Made by a program: the position numbers and the translations under genes. A stretch of DNA of 52,519 bases from Actinomycetes bacterium (lineage in GTDB: Bacteria; Actinomycetota; Actinomycetes; Jiangellales; Jiangellaceae). Within the stretch, counting starts at the first letter, position 1. Each line of letters starts with the position of its first letter. The stretch lies in contig JAJYTA010000010.1 of assembly GCA_021793295.1 (NCBI GenBank), forward strand, positions 1 through 52,519, read 5' to 3'. Below, one piece after another: positions 18,086 to 28,258 of this stretch. The notes beneath the pieces are model-generated. The model was not told the DNA's origin and made no database searches. It worked only from the letters and a program-made list of their open reading frames with translations.

Positions 18086-19666
18086 TCAACAGGCCTTCGC
18101 CCACGAGCACTCGATGTCGTCGGGCAGGTCCACCGCCGGAACGTCGACCGTCCGGTGCGTAGCGGACTCCTCCGCGCTGTGCTCGGCCAGCCGCACCGCG
18201 ATCCGGTCTTCGAGGTCACTCGTTTTGCCGCCGAGAAAGTCGTTGAACATGATCGAGAAGATCAGCTCGCGGCCGTCAGCGTCGGTCACGTAGCCCGACA
18301 GGGCGCTCGCTCCGGTCAGCGTGCCGGTCTTGGCGTGCACGTTGCCCGCGGCCGCCGTGCCGGCCATGCGCGAGCGCAGCGTGCCACCGACCATCCGGTC
18401 GGACTCTCCGGCGATCGGGAGCGCTTCGTACCAGGCGTCGAACCAGGAACGGTCCCGGGCCACTCGCAGCACGGTGGCGATCACGGCCGGCGGAATCAGA
18501 TTGCGCCGCGAGAGCCCGGAGCCGTCCCGGTTGGACATCACGCTGGTGTCGACGCCGTAGCCGGTCGCGAGCTCGTCGCGCAGAATCTCGAGCCCTGCGT
18601 CCCAGGTTCCCTCATCGGCCACCACTCGGCCCATCTCCTTGATCAGGACCTCTGCATGCCCGTTGTTGCTCAGCTTCATGAACGGGATCATCAGCTCGCT
18701 CAGCGGCATCGACTCGTGCTCGGCGAGCACCCGCGCCTGCTCCGGCGTCGCACCTCGGCTCGTCTCGCCGATCACCCGCACGCCGTGGGCGCGTAGGGCC
18801 CGGACGAACACGTCCGCGGCGTAGTCGGCCGGTTCGGGCACGCTGACCCAGTCGCGGCTGGTGTCTCCCACGTCGATGCTGCCCGTGACGGTCACGACGT
18901 TCGTGCCGTGCTCACGTTCGACGCTGATGCCGCTGCCCGCACCGTCGGCGGCGGTGGTGGCCTCGTTCACGACGGTGACGGCGTCGGTCGGGGGCGTCAC
19001 CGTCACCTCGGCGGCCTCGCCCGGCTGCGTGCCGGGCGTGACGTCGACGATGACCGTGCCGGCGTCGTAGTCGGTGTTGGGCGCCACGGTGAGGGCCGAG
19101 ACGGGCGCGGCGTAATAGTACGGCTCGTCGTCCCAGGCCCAGTCGTTGCCGAGCCGCACGTCGCCGAAGCGGGTGTCGTCGGCCACCACGTCGCCGGTGA
19201 CCACCTTCACCCCGCTGGCGGCGACCTGGGCGGCCAGGTCCGCGTAGTCCTCGGCGAGCATCGTCGGGTCGCCGCCGCCGCGCAGGTACAGCTCGCCTCG
19301 CAACACCGGCCCGGCGCGGCGCGCGGTCGTCGCCACGGTCGTGGTGAACGTGTGCTCAGGCCCGAGGACGTCCAAGGCGACAGCTGAGGTCAGCAGCTTC
19401 TCGTTGGACGCCGGCATCAAGCGCTGGCCGGGGTCGTGCTCGTACAAGGTGTCCCCCGTCGCCGCGTCCTGGACGACGACGGCAGCTTGGCCGCCGTCGA
19501 TGCTGGGGTCGCCGACGATCTCGTCGAGGTCGGCGGTCAGCTGGTCGGACGCGGCGTCCGCCGGTGCCGGAGCCCAGGACTCCAGCACCGGCGGCGCGAG
19601 GTTGACGCCCCCGACAAGCGCTCCGGCGACGATGGACGTGACGACGCTCCGGGTGCGTCCGCGCAT
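18086..19666 (-). CDS. dacB: D-alanyl-D-alanine carboxypeptidase/endopeptidase (S13, PBP4 type)
   Basis: This exported penicillin-binding protein trims or cleaves peptidoglycan peptides. It has a signal sequence or anchor at residues 1-25. The catalytic SxxK is SNEK (Ser87-Lys90), SxN is SNN near 333, and KTG is in HAKTGTLTG near 445. The long insert between SxxK and SxN is typical of peptidase family S13. Length is 526 with start ATG 19666, preceded by GAGGAG; an upstream in-frame extension runs through the palindromic element and is rejected. It normally sits near tilS/hpt in actinobacteria, so its place here is unusual. Confidence 0.93.
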   Translation of the reverse strand: MRGRTRSVVTSIVAGALVGGVNLAPPVLESWAPAPADAASDQLTADLDEIVGDPSIDGGQAAVVVQDAATGDTLYEHDPGQRLMPASNEKLLTSAVALDVLGPEHTFTTTVATTARRAGPVLRGELYLRGGGDPTMLAEDYADLAAQVAASGVKVVTGDVVADDTRFGDVRLGNDWAWDDEPYYYAAPVSALTVAPNTDYDAGTVIVDVTPGTQPGEAAEVTVTPPTDAVTVVNEATTAADGAGSGISVEREHGTNVVTVTGSIDVGDTSRDWVSVPEPADYAADVFVRALRAHGVRVIGETSRGATPEQARVLAEHESMPLSELMIPFMKLSNNGHAEVLIKEMGRVVADEGTWDAGLEILRDELATGYGVDTSVMSNRDGSGLSRRNLIPPAVIATVLRVARDRSWFDAWYEALPIAGESDRMVGGTLRSRMAGTAAAGNVHAKTGTLTGASALSGYVTDADGRELIFSIMFNDFLGGKTSDLEDRIAVRLAEHSAEESATHRTVDVPAVDLPDDIECSWAKAC

Positions 19667-19746
19667 GGCAGCTCCTCGCAGATCGTGGAAGATCACGTTC
19701 TTCAAGGCGCCGAGAATGGTCTGTACCTCTGGCGATGTCAAGACAC

Positions 19747-19820
19747 CACGAGGCGTTATGCCGCTCCACCAGCCGTGCACGGGTGGTGGAGCAGGCAATC
19801 ACCTAGTGAACATGATCATT

Positions 19821-19821
<1 letters not shown>
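19747..19821 (-). repeat. 75-bp palindromic intergenic element, copy A
   Basis: It begins at the leuA stop codon and ends 80 bp before dacB. It has conserved ends AAATGATCATGTTCACTA and AACGCCTCGTG (read on the minus strand). The core hairpin has stem CTCCACCA/TGGTGGAG and central CCGTGCACGG, with one mismatch and one bulge toward the outer TGCC/GGCA. By position it may end the leuA transcript. Copy B lies at 52101-52175. Confidence 0.85.
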
Positions 19822-21639
<1,818 letters not shown>

Positions 21640-21658
<19 letters not shown>

Positions 21659-21690
21659 CAGCTAAGGAGGAGTCCGAACGTGCGCTGCAC
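21640..21690 (-). CDS. leuA leader peptide
   Basis: This 16-codon reading frame, MQRTFGLLLSCRGEAR, ends 76 bp before leuA. The three successive leucine codons (CTC CTC CTT) and the SCRGEAR end match the kind of leader reported for actinobacterial leuA. Ribosome speed at the Leu codons would sense charged leucyl-tRNA. The GTG start is seven bases after a TAGGCT -10, so the mRNA probably begins at the start codon. It is too short for ordinary gene finders. Confidence 0.75.
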
Positions 21691-21697
21691 GGCCAAG

Positions 21698-21703
21698 AGC
21701 CTA
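21698..21703 (-). promoter_or_regulatory. Extended -10 box for the leuA leader
   Basis: TAGGCT is preceded by TGT, giving an extended -10. It is seven bases before the leader GTG, the spacing of a leaderless promoter. No convincing -35 is seen, which fits an extended -10 promoter. Confidence 0.55.
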
Positions 21704-21779
21704 ACATCGCTCGGGGTTCGCCTTCCATCGGTTGCCGCCACCCGGGCGGCGCCGGCCCGCAGAAGCGCCCGGCCCCCAG

Positions 21780-21785
21780 TAGGCT
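21780..21785 (+). promoter_or_regulatory. -10 box for the alpha/beta hydrolase, probably leaderless
   Basis: The same hexamer TAGGCT lies six bases before the GTG of the hydrolase gene. It is divergent from the leuA leader promoter 77 bp away. A ribosome-binding site is absent, as expected for leaderless mRNA. Confidence 0.5.
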
Positions 21786-21791
21786 GCGCTG

Positions 21792-22490
21792 GTGTCCGAA
21801 TACTGCCGCGTAGGGCCCGACCACGTCCAGCTGACCTATCGATCCTGGGGCGACCCGAACTCGGCCCCCTCCCCTGTCGTTCTGCTGCACGGTCTGGGTG
21901 GAGACACATCCACCTGGGACGATGTCGCTCCCACCCTGGCCGCGGGCCGGCGGGTCTTCAGCTACGACGCGCGGGGACACGGCCGGAGCGATCGCCCGGG
22001 CACGTACTCCTTCGAGCTCATGCGCGACGACCTGCTCGGCTTTCTCGACGCTCTGGAACTGCCCCGCGTCGACCTGGTCGGGCATTCGATGGGCGGCGTG
22101 GTGTCGTACCTGTTCGCCATGGCTCACCCGGATCGCGTCGGACGGGTCGTGCTCGAGGAGACACCGCCGCCGTTTCCGCGCCCGGACGTCGTCGTGCCGG
22201 AGCGTCCGGCCGACGCCGAGACGCTCCCCTACGACTGGAAGGCCGTCGCGGCCATCCGGGCGCAGGTTCGCACGCCTCCGGCCACCTGGCTCGCGAGCCT
22301 TCCGGACATCGAAGCACCCACCCTGGTCATCGCCGGCGGCCCGGACAGCCAGGTACCGCAGGACCGGATAGCCGACATGGCCGCAGCAATGCCGCCCGCC
22401 ACGCTGATCACGATCGACGCCGGCCACCTGGTCCACACCATGCGCCCGGACGACTTCGTGGCCGCCGTCGCCGATCACCTCGACGGCTGA
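21792..22490 (+). CDS. Alpha/beta-hydrolase fold protein
   Basis: This 232-residue single-domain hydrolase has oxyanion-hole LLHGLGGDTSTW (HG at 33-34) and nucleophile elbow GHSMGG with Ser99. The acid is probably Asp185, and the catalytic His is His212 in DAGHLVH. YDARGHGRSDRP is typical of esterase/haloperoxidase-like members. It has no signal peptide, so it is cytosolic. The substrate cannot be told from sequence. It converges with era, with 16 bp between stops. Confidence 0.88.
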   Translation: MSEYCRVGPDHVQLTYRSWGDPNSAPSPVVLLHGLGGDTSTWDDVAPTLAAGRRVFSYDARGHGRSDRPGTYSFELMRDDLLGFLDALELPRVDLVGHSMGGVVSYLFAMAHPDRVGRVVLEETPPPFPRPDVVVPERPADAETLPYDWKAVAAIRAQVRTPPATWLASLPDIEAPTLVIAGGPDSQVPQDRIADMAAAMPPATLITIDAGHLVHTMRPDDFVAAVADHLDG

Positions 22491-22506
22491 GGCAGCACGA
22501 CCTCGG

Positions 22507-23448
22507 TCAAAAGCCCAGCCGCCCGAGCTTTTTCGGATCACGCTGCCAGTCCTTGGCCACCTTGACGTGTAGATCGAGATAGATCGGCGTGCCGAGCAGA
22601 CGCTCGATCTGTGCCCGCGCCACCGCGCCGACCTCACGCAACCGGGCGCCCTTGCGCCCGATGACGATGCCCTTCTGACTCTCGCGCTCGACGAACAGGT
22701 TCACGTGTACGTCCAGCAACGGCTGGTCGGCCGGTCGGTCCTCGCGGGGGATCATCTCCTCCACCACGACGGCGATCGAGTGCGGCAGCTCGTCGCGCAC
22801 GCCTTCCAAGGCCGCCTCGCGGACGAGTTCGGCGACCAGTTTCTCCTCGGGCTCGTCGGTCAGCTCGCCGTCGGGGTACAACGGCGGGCCCGGCGGCATC
22901 TGGTCGAGCAGCAGTCCGATCAGCAGGTCGACCCGGGCATTCGTCGCAGCCGAGACCGGAACGATCTCGGCCCACTCGAGGCCGAACTGCGCCCCGAGTT
23001 CAGCCGTCGCGGCCAGCTGAACAGCCAGCCGGTCGTCGTCGACCAGATCCGTCTTGGTGACGACGGCGAACTTGGGCGTGCTGGGGATCGCTGCGATCTC
23101 TTCTGCGATGTACCGGTCACCGGGGCCGATGTTCTCGTCAGCGGGGATGCACAGGCCAACGACGTCGACTTCGGACCACGTGGTGCGCACGACGTCGTTC
23201 AACCGCTGGCCGAGCAAGGTCCGGGGCCGGTGCAGCCCCGGGGTGTCGACCACCACCAGCTGGCCGTCCGGACGGTGCACGATGCCCCGGATGGCGTGGC
23301 GCGTGGTCTGCGGGCGGCTCGACGTGATGGCGACCTTGTTGCCCACCATCGCGTTGGTCAGCGTCGACTTGCCGGCATTCGGCCGCCCCACGAAGCAGAC
23401 GAAGCCGGACCGGAACGGCTGTGCGCTGGCTCCGTCGGCGTGGGTCAT
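22507..23448 (-). CDS. era: GTPase Era
   Basis: Era binds 16S rRNA and helps 30S maturation. It has the G1 loop GRPNAGKST, G3 DTPG, G4 TKTD, and a C-terminal KH domain with IVIGRKGARLREVG. Length 313 is normal. It belongs to the conserved ybeY-corC-era series, from which it is separated here by the zinc-ribbon gene and the SMR-TetR pair. Confidence 0.95.
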   Translation of the reverse strand: MTHADGASAQPFRSGFVCFVGRPNAGKSTLTNAMVGNKVAITSSRPQTTRHAIRGIVHRPDGQLVVVDTPGLHRPRTLLGQRLNDVVRTTWSEVDVVGLCIPADENIGPGDRYIAEEIAAIPSTPKFAVVTKTDLVDDDRLAVQLAATAELGAQFGLEWAEIVPVSAATNARVDLLIGLLLDQMPPGPPLYPDGELTDEPEEKLVAELVREAALEGVRDELPHSIAVVVEEMIPREDRPADQPLLDVHVNLFVERESQKGIVIGRKGARLREVGAVARAQIERLLGTPIYLDLHVKVAKDWQRDPKKLGRLGF

Positions 23449-23484
23449 CCCACGAGTCTGCCATCCCGGTTCACCACTCGTTTA

Positions 23485-23520
23485 TGTACAGGCGTACAGT
23501 TTTTCTTGTACGTTAGTACA
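23485..23520. promoter_or_regulatory. Tandem TGTAC-N4-GTACA operators of the SMR-TetR operon
   Basis: TGTACAGGCGTACA (23485-23498) and TGTACGTTAGTACA (23507-23520) are two palindromes of identical design. Their centres are 22 bp apart, two helical turns. They lie 31 bp before the SMR gene, whose downstream partner is a TetR regulator. Binding of two TetR dimers on one DNA face is the natural reading. Confidence 0.75.
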
Positions 23521-23551
23521 TGATTGCGGCCCGGACGGAAGGAACACCCTC

Positions 23552-23881
23552 ATGATGGCCTGGCTGTTCGTCATCGTCGGCGGACTGTTCGAGACGGCTT
23601 TCGCCCTGTGCCTCAAGGCATCCGACGGCTTCACCAAGCTCTGGCCGACCGTCGGCTTCGTGCTGTCGGTCACCGTCAGCATGGGGTTGCTCGGGCTCGG
23701 GCTGCGAACCTTGCCGGTCGGCACCGGTTACGCGGTGTGGGTGGGTATCGGCGCCGTCGGCACGGCGATCGTCGGCATCCTTTATCTGGGCGACCCGGCC
23801 ACGCTGCTGCGCGTGGCGGCCATCGCCTTGATCGTCGGCGGCGTGATCATGCTCAACCTGGCCGAGAGCGCGGCGCATTGA
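23552..23881 (+). CDS. Small multidrug resistance (SMR) transporter, Gdx/SugE-like
   Basis: This 109-residue protein with four membrane spans is a proton-coupled antiporter that works as a dual-topology dimer. The essential Glu is in GGLFETAF (Glu13 or 14). TLPVGTGYAVWVGIGAVGTA matches the guanidinium-exporting Gdx branch. Gdx proteins usually have Trp three residues after the Glu (EVVW); here it is Phe (ETAF), so the substrate may differ. GGAAGGA precedes the ATG. The stop overlaps the tetR start (TGATG). Confidence 0.85.
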   Translation: MMAWLFVIVGGLFETAFALCLKASDGFTKLWPTVGFVLSVTVSMGLLGLGLRTLPVGTGYAVWVGIGAVGTAIVGILYLGDPATLLRVAAIALIVGGVIMLNLAESAAH

Positions 23882-24456
23882 TGGTCACGACCAAGGGTGA
23901 ACGACGCAAAGCCGCGATCGTCGCGGCAGCTCAGCGGATTCTCGTCGTGGACGGGCTCGACGCGATCAGCCATCGCCGGGTCGCCGGCCAAGCCGGCGTC
24001 CCGCTCGGTGCCACCACGTACTACTTCACCGACCTGCACGATCTGCGGCGCGCCGCCGTCGACGCGCTCGCCGCGGCCGACTTGACCCGGATGGAGCGTG
24101 TCGCTGCCGAGCTCAGCGCCCAGACCGGCTCGGTGGCCGACACGGCTCGGGTGATCACCGAGTTGCTCACGCCGGAGGACGACGACGAGCTGGTGGCCTG
24201 GTACGAGCGATACGCACGCGCCGCGCGCGAACCGCTGTTCGCCACCGCGGCTCGGCGGATCAACGAGGCGGCCCGAAGCCACGTCGCCACCGTGCTTCGC
24301 GCCGCCGGGCTCGACGAACTCCCACCGGACGTGGTGCTCGCCATCGTGGACGGCGCGGTCCTGGGGGCGCTGGCCGCCGGTGACGACGACCCGCGCTCCG
24401 TCGCCGCCGGCGCACTGGCGTGCGTGCTCACCGGCGGCGACGGATCTGCGGCGTGA
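23881..24456 (+). CDS. TetR-family repressor of the SMR exporter
   Basis: This 191-residue regulator has an N-terminal helix-turn-helix ISHRRVAGQAGVPLGATTYYFTD (about 29-51). The C-terminal helical domain is acidic and variable and would bind the inducer. The gene shares a base with the SMR stop, so both are translated together. Paired palindromes upstream of the operon give a likely target. It ends 11 bp from the convergent zinc-ribbon gene. Confidence 0.88.
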   Translation: MVTTKGERRKAAIVAAAQRILVVDGLDAISHRRVAGQAGVPLGATTYYFTDLHDLRRAAVDALAAADLTRMERVAAELSAQTGSVADTARVITELLTPEDDDELVAWYERYARAAREPLFATAARRINEAARSHVATVLRAAGLDELPPDVVLAIVDGAVLGALAAGDDDPRSVAAGALACVLTGGDGSAA

Positions 24457-24467
24457 TCTGACCGCGG

Positions 24468-26525
24468 CTACCGGCCCCGCTTGCGCAACGCCGCGTCGAC
24501 GGCGGGGTCGCCCAGATGGCGCAGCCACTCGACCAACTCCGGATAGGTGGACGGGTTGGCCGCCACGTACGGCCGCAACGACGGCGCCTGGGCGGCGATG
24601 TCGGCCAGGGTCTGCAGCGGGGTGTTCGGGTCGGCGGCCGTGCGTGAATCGAAGCCGGCTTCGCGCACGACCTCATCCTCGCCGTCGGCACCATTGTCGG
24701 CACCGGCCGGCCCGTCCGCCGCTGTAGTCGGCAGGACCGCCGTCGCGTCGACAGGCTCGGGAGCCGGCGACGCGTCGGCGGGCTGAGCCGCAGTCGCGGC
24801 TTCGGCCTTCGGCTCGTCCTTCGGCGTCGCCGCATCCGCTGGTGCGGCCGAGCCTGCCGAGGCACTCACATCGGCGCTCGGGGACTTCTCCGCCGGTGTC
24901 GCCGCGCCAGCGGCCGCGGCGGATCCAGCCGGGCGGGCCGTATCGGCCGGCTTCGACGCATCGGGCTTCGATGCCTCCGGCTTCGACGCCTCGGGCTTGG
25001 CCGGTTCAGCGGCTTCGGCAGGCGTGGGAGTCGCAGCCGGTGTCGATGTCGGCGCAGCGGTGCCAGCGGCCGGGGGTCCGGACGCCACCGGCGGTGCCGC
25101 CGGCGTCTGGCTCGACTTCGCCGCCGAGCCGTTGCCGAAGCCCGCCGCGCTGACCGACACCGGGCCGAATTCGTCCCGGACCGCCTTGGGGGTGGTCAGC
25201 GCGAGAAGAATCGCCAGGGCGAACCACCACATGACGCTGACCATGGCAGCGTCGAACAGGCCGACGATCGCGAGATCGGAGGCCCCCAGAACCGAGACGA
25301 TCACCACGCCGAGCACGGCGAACACCAAGCCCGCGCCGATGGCCACGGCGCGTCCCTGGTTCGGCGCCCCGACCAGCGCGTTACGTCCGACCAGCGCAGC
25401 GACCACGACCAGCAGGTGCAGCACCAGAACGGTGATCGCGCTGCCGCGTCCGTCCTCGATGTCGATGAGCTGAACGGCGTACATCACCGCGCCGAACACG
25501 CCCACGATCGCGACCAGCTGGAACAGGCGGATGGACATCGTGACCCACCGGGTGGCACCGGCCACCGGACGGTCGATGGCGGACAGTCCGGCCGAGGCGG
25601 CCGCGGCGCCGAGCGCCGGGTACAGCAACATGGCCGGCCCCAGAGCCCGCAGGTTCCACGCGTCGCTGAGCGTGCGCTCAGCGCCCAACTGCCACAGTGC
25701 GACGAACAGCCCCACGATCGCCAGCAGGACGAGGACGTCTCGCCAACCCGGCTGGCCACGGACCAGACCCATCGTCGGCATCGCCACGAGCGCGAGGAAG
25801 AACACGACGACGAGCAGGCGCAACGTGATGGGCGCCCAATCGAGATTCTCGGCGAAATCGATCAGGAACAGGACCGCGCTCAACACGCTCAGCAGGGCGA
25901 ACAGGCCGGCCAACCCGATGGTGACGGCCCGCCACAGCGCACCGTCGCCGGGCGCGGGCTCCTGCTCGGCTTGCCGGCCCTGGGCCGCGAGCAGCGCGCC
26001 GGCCAGTCCGAACGCGATACCCACCCCAACGCCGTCGCCGCCGTCCTCACCCACGTACGCCAGGACGAAGGTCACCAGGACCACCACGACGTACGGGGCG
26101 TTGGCCGCCAGGCGGGTCAGCCGCAGTTGGGCGGTGCCCCAGGTGGCCGGGAGGATGCCGCCGCGTTTCAGGTACGGCAGGGTGAGCGAGACGATCGACA
26201 GCAGCGTCGCCAGGATCACGTAGACCTTGCCCGTCGCGGAGTCCACGGCGTCCCAGGGCATTCCGAACGACACGAGCAGCAACACCAGCGCGATGGCGTC
26301 GCGGCCGTAGTCGACGACCGGAATGTCGGCAAACGGGTTGATGCTGGCGCCGGGTCGCGCTCCCGGCGCCGCCTTCTGCTGCGCAGCGGCACCGCCTTGC
26401 CCGGGCGGGCCTGACGTCGCCTGCGCTGGAGTCGTCTGCCCCGAAGGCGCTGTCAGCTGCTGGCCGCAGTTGGCGCAATACGCCCCTCCGGTGGCAGGTG
26501 CTCCGCAGTTACTGCAGAAGTTCAT
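24468..26525 (-). CDS. Zinc-ribbon multispan membrane protein with LRV C-terminus
   Basis: This 685-residue composite starts with a zinc ribbon, Cys4, Cys7, Cys17 and Cys20 (FCSNCG, YCANCGQQ). A Pro/Gln-rich linker follows, then about ten membrane spans (roughly 85-445). Next comes a long Ala/Pro/Lys-rich disordered stretch with KPEAS/KPDAS repeats (about 460-620). The last 60 residues (DPNTPLQTLADIAAQAPSL, then YVAANPSTYPELVEWL) match the actinobacterial leucine-rich-repeat-variant domain. The membrane core is not a transporter family that I recognise. The function is unknown. Confidence 0.75.
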   Translation of the reverse strand: MNFCSNCGAPATGGAYCANCGQQLTAPSGQTTPAQATSGPPGQGGAAAQQKAAPGARPGASINPFADIPVVDYGRDAIALVLLLVSFGMPWDAVDSATGKVYVILATLLSIVSLTLPYLKRGGILPATWGTAQLRLTRLAANAPYVVVVLVTFVLAYVGEDGGDGVGVGIAFGLAGALLAAQGRQAEQEPAPGDGALWRAVTIGLAGLFALLSVLSAVLFLIDFAENLDWAPITLRLLVVVFFLALVAMPTMGLVRGQPGWRDVLVLLAIVGLFVALWQLGAERTLSDAWNLRALGPAMLLYPALGAAAASAGLSAIDRPVAGATRWVTMSIRLFQLVAIVGVFGAVMYAVQLIDIEDGRGSAITVLVLHLLVVVAALVGRNALVGAPNQGRAVAIGAGLVFAVLGVVIVSVLGASDLAIVGLFDAAMVSVMWWFALAILLALTTPKAVRDEFGPVSVSAAGFGNGSAAKSSQTPAAPPVASGPPAAGTAAPTSTPAATPTPAEAAEPAKPEASKPEASKPDASKPADTARPAGSAAAAGAATPAEKSPSADVSASAGSAAPADAATPKDEPKAEAATAAQPADASPAPEPVDATAVLPTTAADGPAGADNGADGEDEVVREAGFDSRTAADPNTPLQTLADIAAQAPSLRPYVAANPSTYPELVEWLRHLGDPAVDAALRKRGR

Positions 26526-26603
26526 TCACATCTCCGTCTCGATCGATCGCGCTCGTGCCGCAGCCGGGTCGGGCGGCACGGTAGCGCACTCACGTGCAGA
26601 TAT

Positions 26604-26954
26604 CTACGACCGCAAGGTGGCACGGTGTGTGCCGTCGGCTCCGGCCACGTACACCGGGACACCGGACCCGCCCAGCTCGCCCACCGCCTGGATATCGACG
26701 CTGCCCGGATCGTCGGCGGTCACCACCGCCGCTGCCTCCAGTCCGGTCGAGCCGCTGGATACCGCCATCGCGACCGCGACCTGGAGCGCCGAGAGCGTGA
26801 GCGACGGCAGGCTCACGTCGCTGGCGGCGTAGGTCCGTCCGTCGACGTCACGCACGGCCGCACCGCCCGTGGTGGCTCGGCGCGCCCGGGCCGAACGTGC
26901 CAAGGTGACGATCTTTGCGTCCTCGGGGTGGAGATCAACCGTCGAATCGCTCAC
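26604..26954 (-). CDS. Cytidine-deaminase-like protein lacking catalytic residues
   Basis: This 116-residue protein is conserved next to the corC gene in actinobacteria. EDAKIVTLARSARAR, AAVRDVDGRTYAAS and LSALQVAVAMAVSSG follow the cytidine deaminase fold. The zinc-binding HAE/CAE and PCxxC motifs are absent: there is Ala/Ser where Cys and Glu should be. It is therefore probably a non-catalytic relative. Its start overlaps the corC stop as ATGA. Confidence 0.8.
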   Translation of the reverse strand: MSDSTVDLHPEDAKIVTLARSARARRATTGGAAVRDVDGRTYAASDVSLPSLTLSALQVAVAMAVSSGSTGLEAAAVVTADDPGSVDIQAVGELGGSGVPVYVAGADGTHRATLRS

Positions 26955-28258
26955 GCATGCTCCTCATGTGGGTGTTCTGCCCCGACGCCAACGATGCGGC
27001 TGGCCACGATGGTTCCGATGCGGTTGCGTCGCCCCGCCGGGCCTTCGGCGACCAAGCGCAACCCGGCGACGTCGACTTGAGCGCCGGGGATCGGCACCCG
27101 GCCGAGGTGTTTGGCCATCAGCCCGCCGACCGTGTCGACGTCGTCGTCGGACAGCTCGATACCGAACAGATCACCGAGATCGTCGACGTGCAACCGGGAG
27201 CTCACCCGGACTGCGCCGCCGTCGAGCTCTTGTACCTCGACTTCGTCGTTGTCGTACTCGTCGGTGATCTCACCCACGATCTCTTCGAGGATGTCCTCGA
27301 TGGTCACCAGCCCGGCGGTGCCGCCATACTCGTCGACGACGATGGCGACGTGAGTGCGCTGCGACTGCATCTCGCGCAGCAGAGCGTCCGCCGGCTTCGA
27401 GTCCGGCACGAAGAACGCCGGGCGAGCCACCGACTCGACCTTCTCGACGGACTCGGCGTCGCGGTTGTCGTACAGCCGCCGGGCGATGTCCTTGAGATAG
27501 ACCATGCCGATGATGTCGTCGAGCCCTCCTGAGCCCACGACCGGGATACGGCTGAATCCGCTGCGCAGCGCCAACGATTGGAACTGGCGCAACGTCTTGC
27601 CGGCCTCGATGAACACCACGTCGGGACGCGGCACCATGACCTCGCGGACGACGGTGTCGCCGAGCTCGAACACCGAGTGGATCATCTCACGCTCGCCGGA
27701 TTCGATGATCCGTCCCGCCTCGGCGAGGTCGACCATCTCGCGCAGTTCGGCCTCGGACGCGAACGGGCCCTCGCGGAACCCCTGCCCCGGGGTGAGCGCA
27801 TTGCCGAGCAGGATGAGCAGCCGCGCGATCGGGCCCAAGGCCCGGGTGAAGCTCAGCAACGGGCCCGCGAAGGCCAACGCGACGCCGTCGGAGTGCTGAC
27901 GCCCGATGGTGCGCGGCGCGACACCCACCACGACGTAGGAGACCACGACCATGGACCCGGCGGCCACCAGCAGCGTCAGCCACCACGGCTCGAAATACTG
28001 TTCACACACGACCGCGACCAGAACGACCGCGCAGATCTCGGCCGTCATCCGCAGCAGCAGCACGGTGTTCAGCGCGGGCACCGGATCGTCAGCGAAGCGC
28101 TGCAACGCTTCCGCGCCGCGGCGTTGCTCGCGCCGCAGCTGCGCGGCACGGACGCGGGAGAACGTCGTCAATGCCGCCTCGGCCATGGCGATCACGCCTG
28201 CGACCACTGCCAGCACGGCGGCCGAGACGAGCAACCAGACCGTAGCTGAGGCGAACAT
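26951..28258 (-). CDS. CNNM/CorC-type membrane protein with CBS pair
   Basis: This 435-residue protein has an N-terminal DUF21/CNNM membrane domain (about 1-190, four spans), a CBS domain pair (about 205-330) and a C-terminal CorC/HlyC domain. MVPRPDVVFIEAGKTL and VDEYGGTAGLVTIEDILEEIVG mark the CBS pair. Relatives act in Mg/Co efflux or have been called hemolysin-like. The ATG overlaps the ybeY stop by one base. It is part of a coupled chain phoH-ybeY-corC-cytidine-deaminase-like. Confidence 0.92.
   Translation of the reverse strand: MFASATVWLLVSAAVLAVVAGVIAMAEAALTTFSRVRAAQLRREQRRGAEALQRFADDPVPALNTVLLLRMTAEICAVVLVAVVCEQYFEPWWLTLLVAAGSMVVVSYVVVGVAPRTIGRQHSDGVALAFAGPLLSFTRALGPIARLLILLGNALTPGQGFREGPFASEAELREMVDLAEAGRIIESGEREMIHSVFELGDTVVREVMVPRPDVVFIEAGKTLRQFQSLALRSGFSRIPVVGSGGLDDIIGMVYLKDIARRLYDNRDAESVEKVESVARPAFFVPDSKPADALLREMQSQRTHVAIVVDEYGGTAGLVTIEDILEEIVGEITDEYDNDEVEVQELDGGAVRVSSRLHVDDLGDLFGIELSDDDVDTVGGLMAKHLGRVPIPGAQVDVAGLRLVAEGPAGRRNRIGTIVASRIVGVGAEHPHEEHA

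Noticed and set aside
23449-23551. Guanidine riboswitch before the SMR gene
   Set aside because: Too short and lacks the conserved cores; palindromic operators explain the region.
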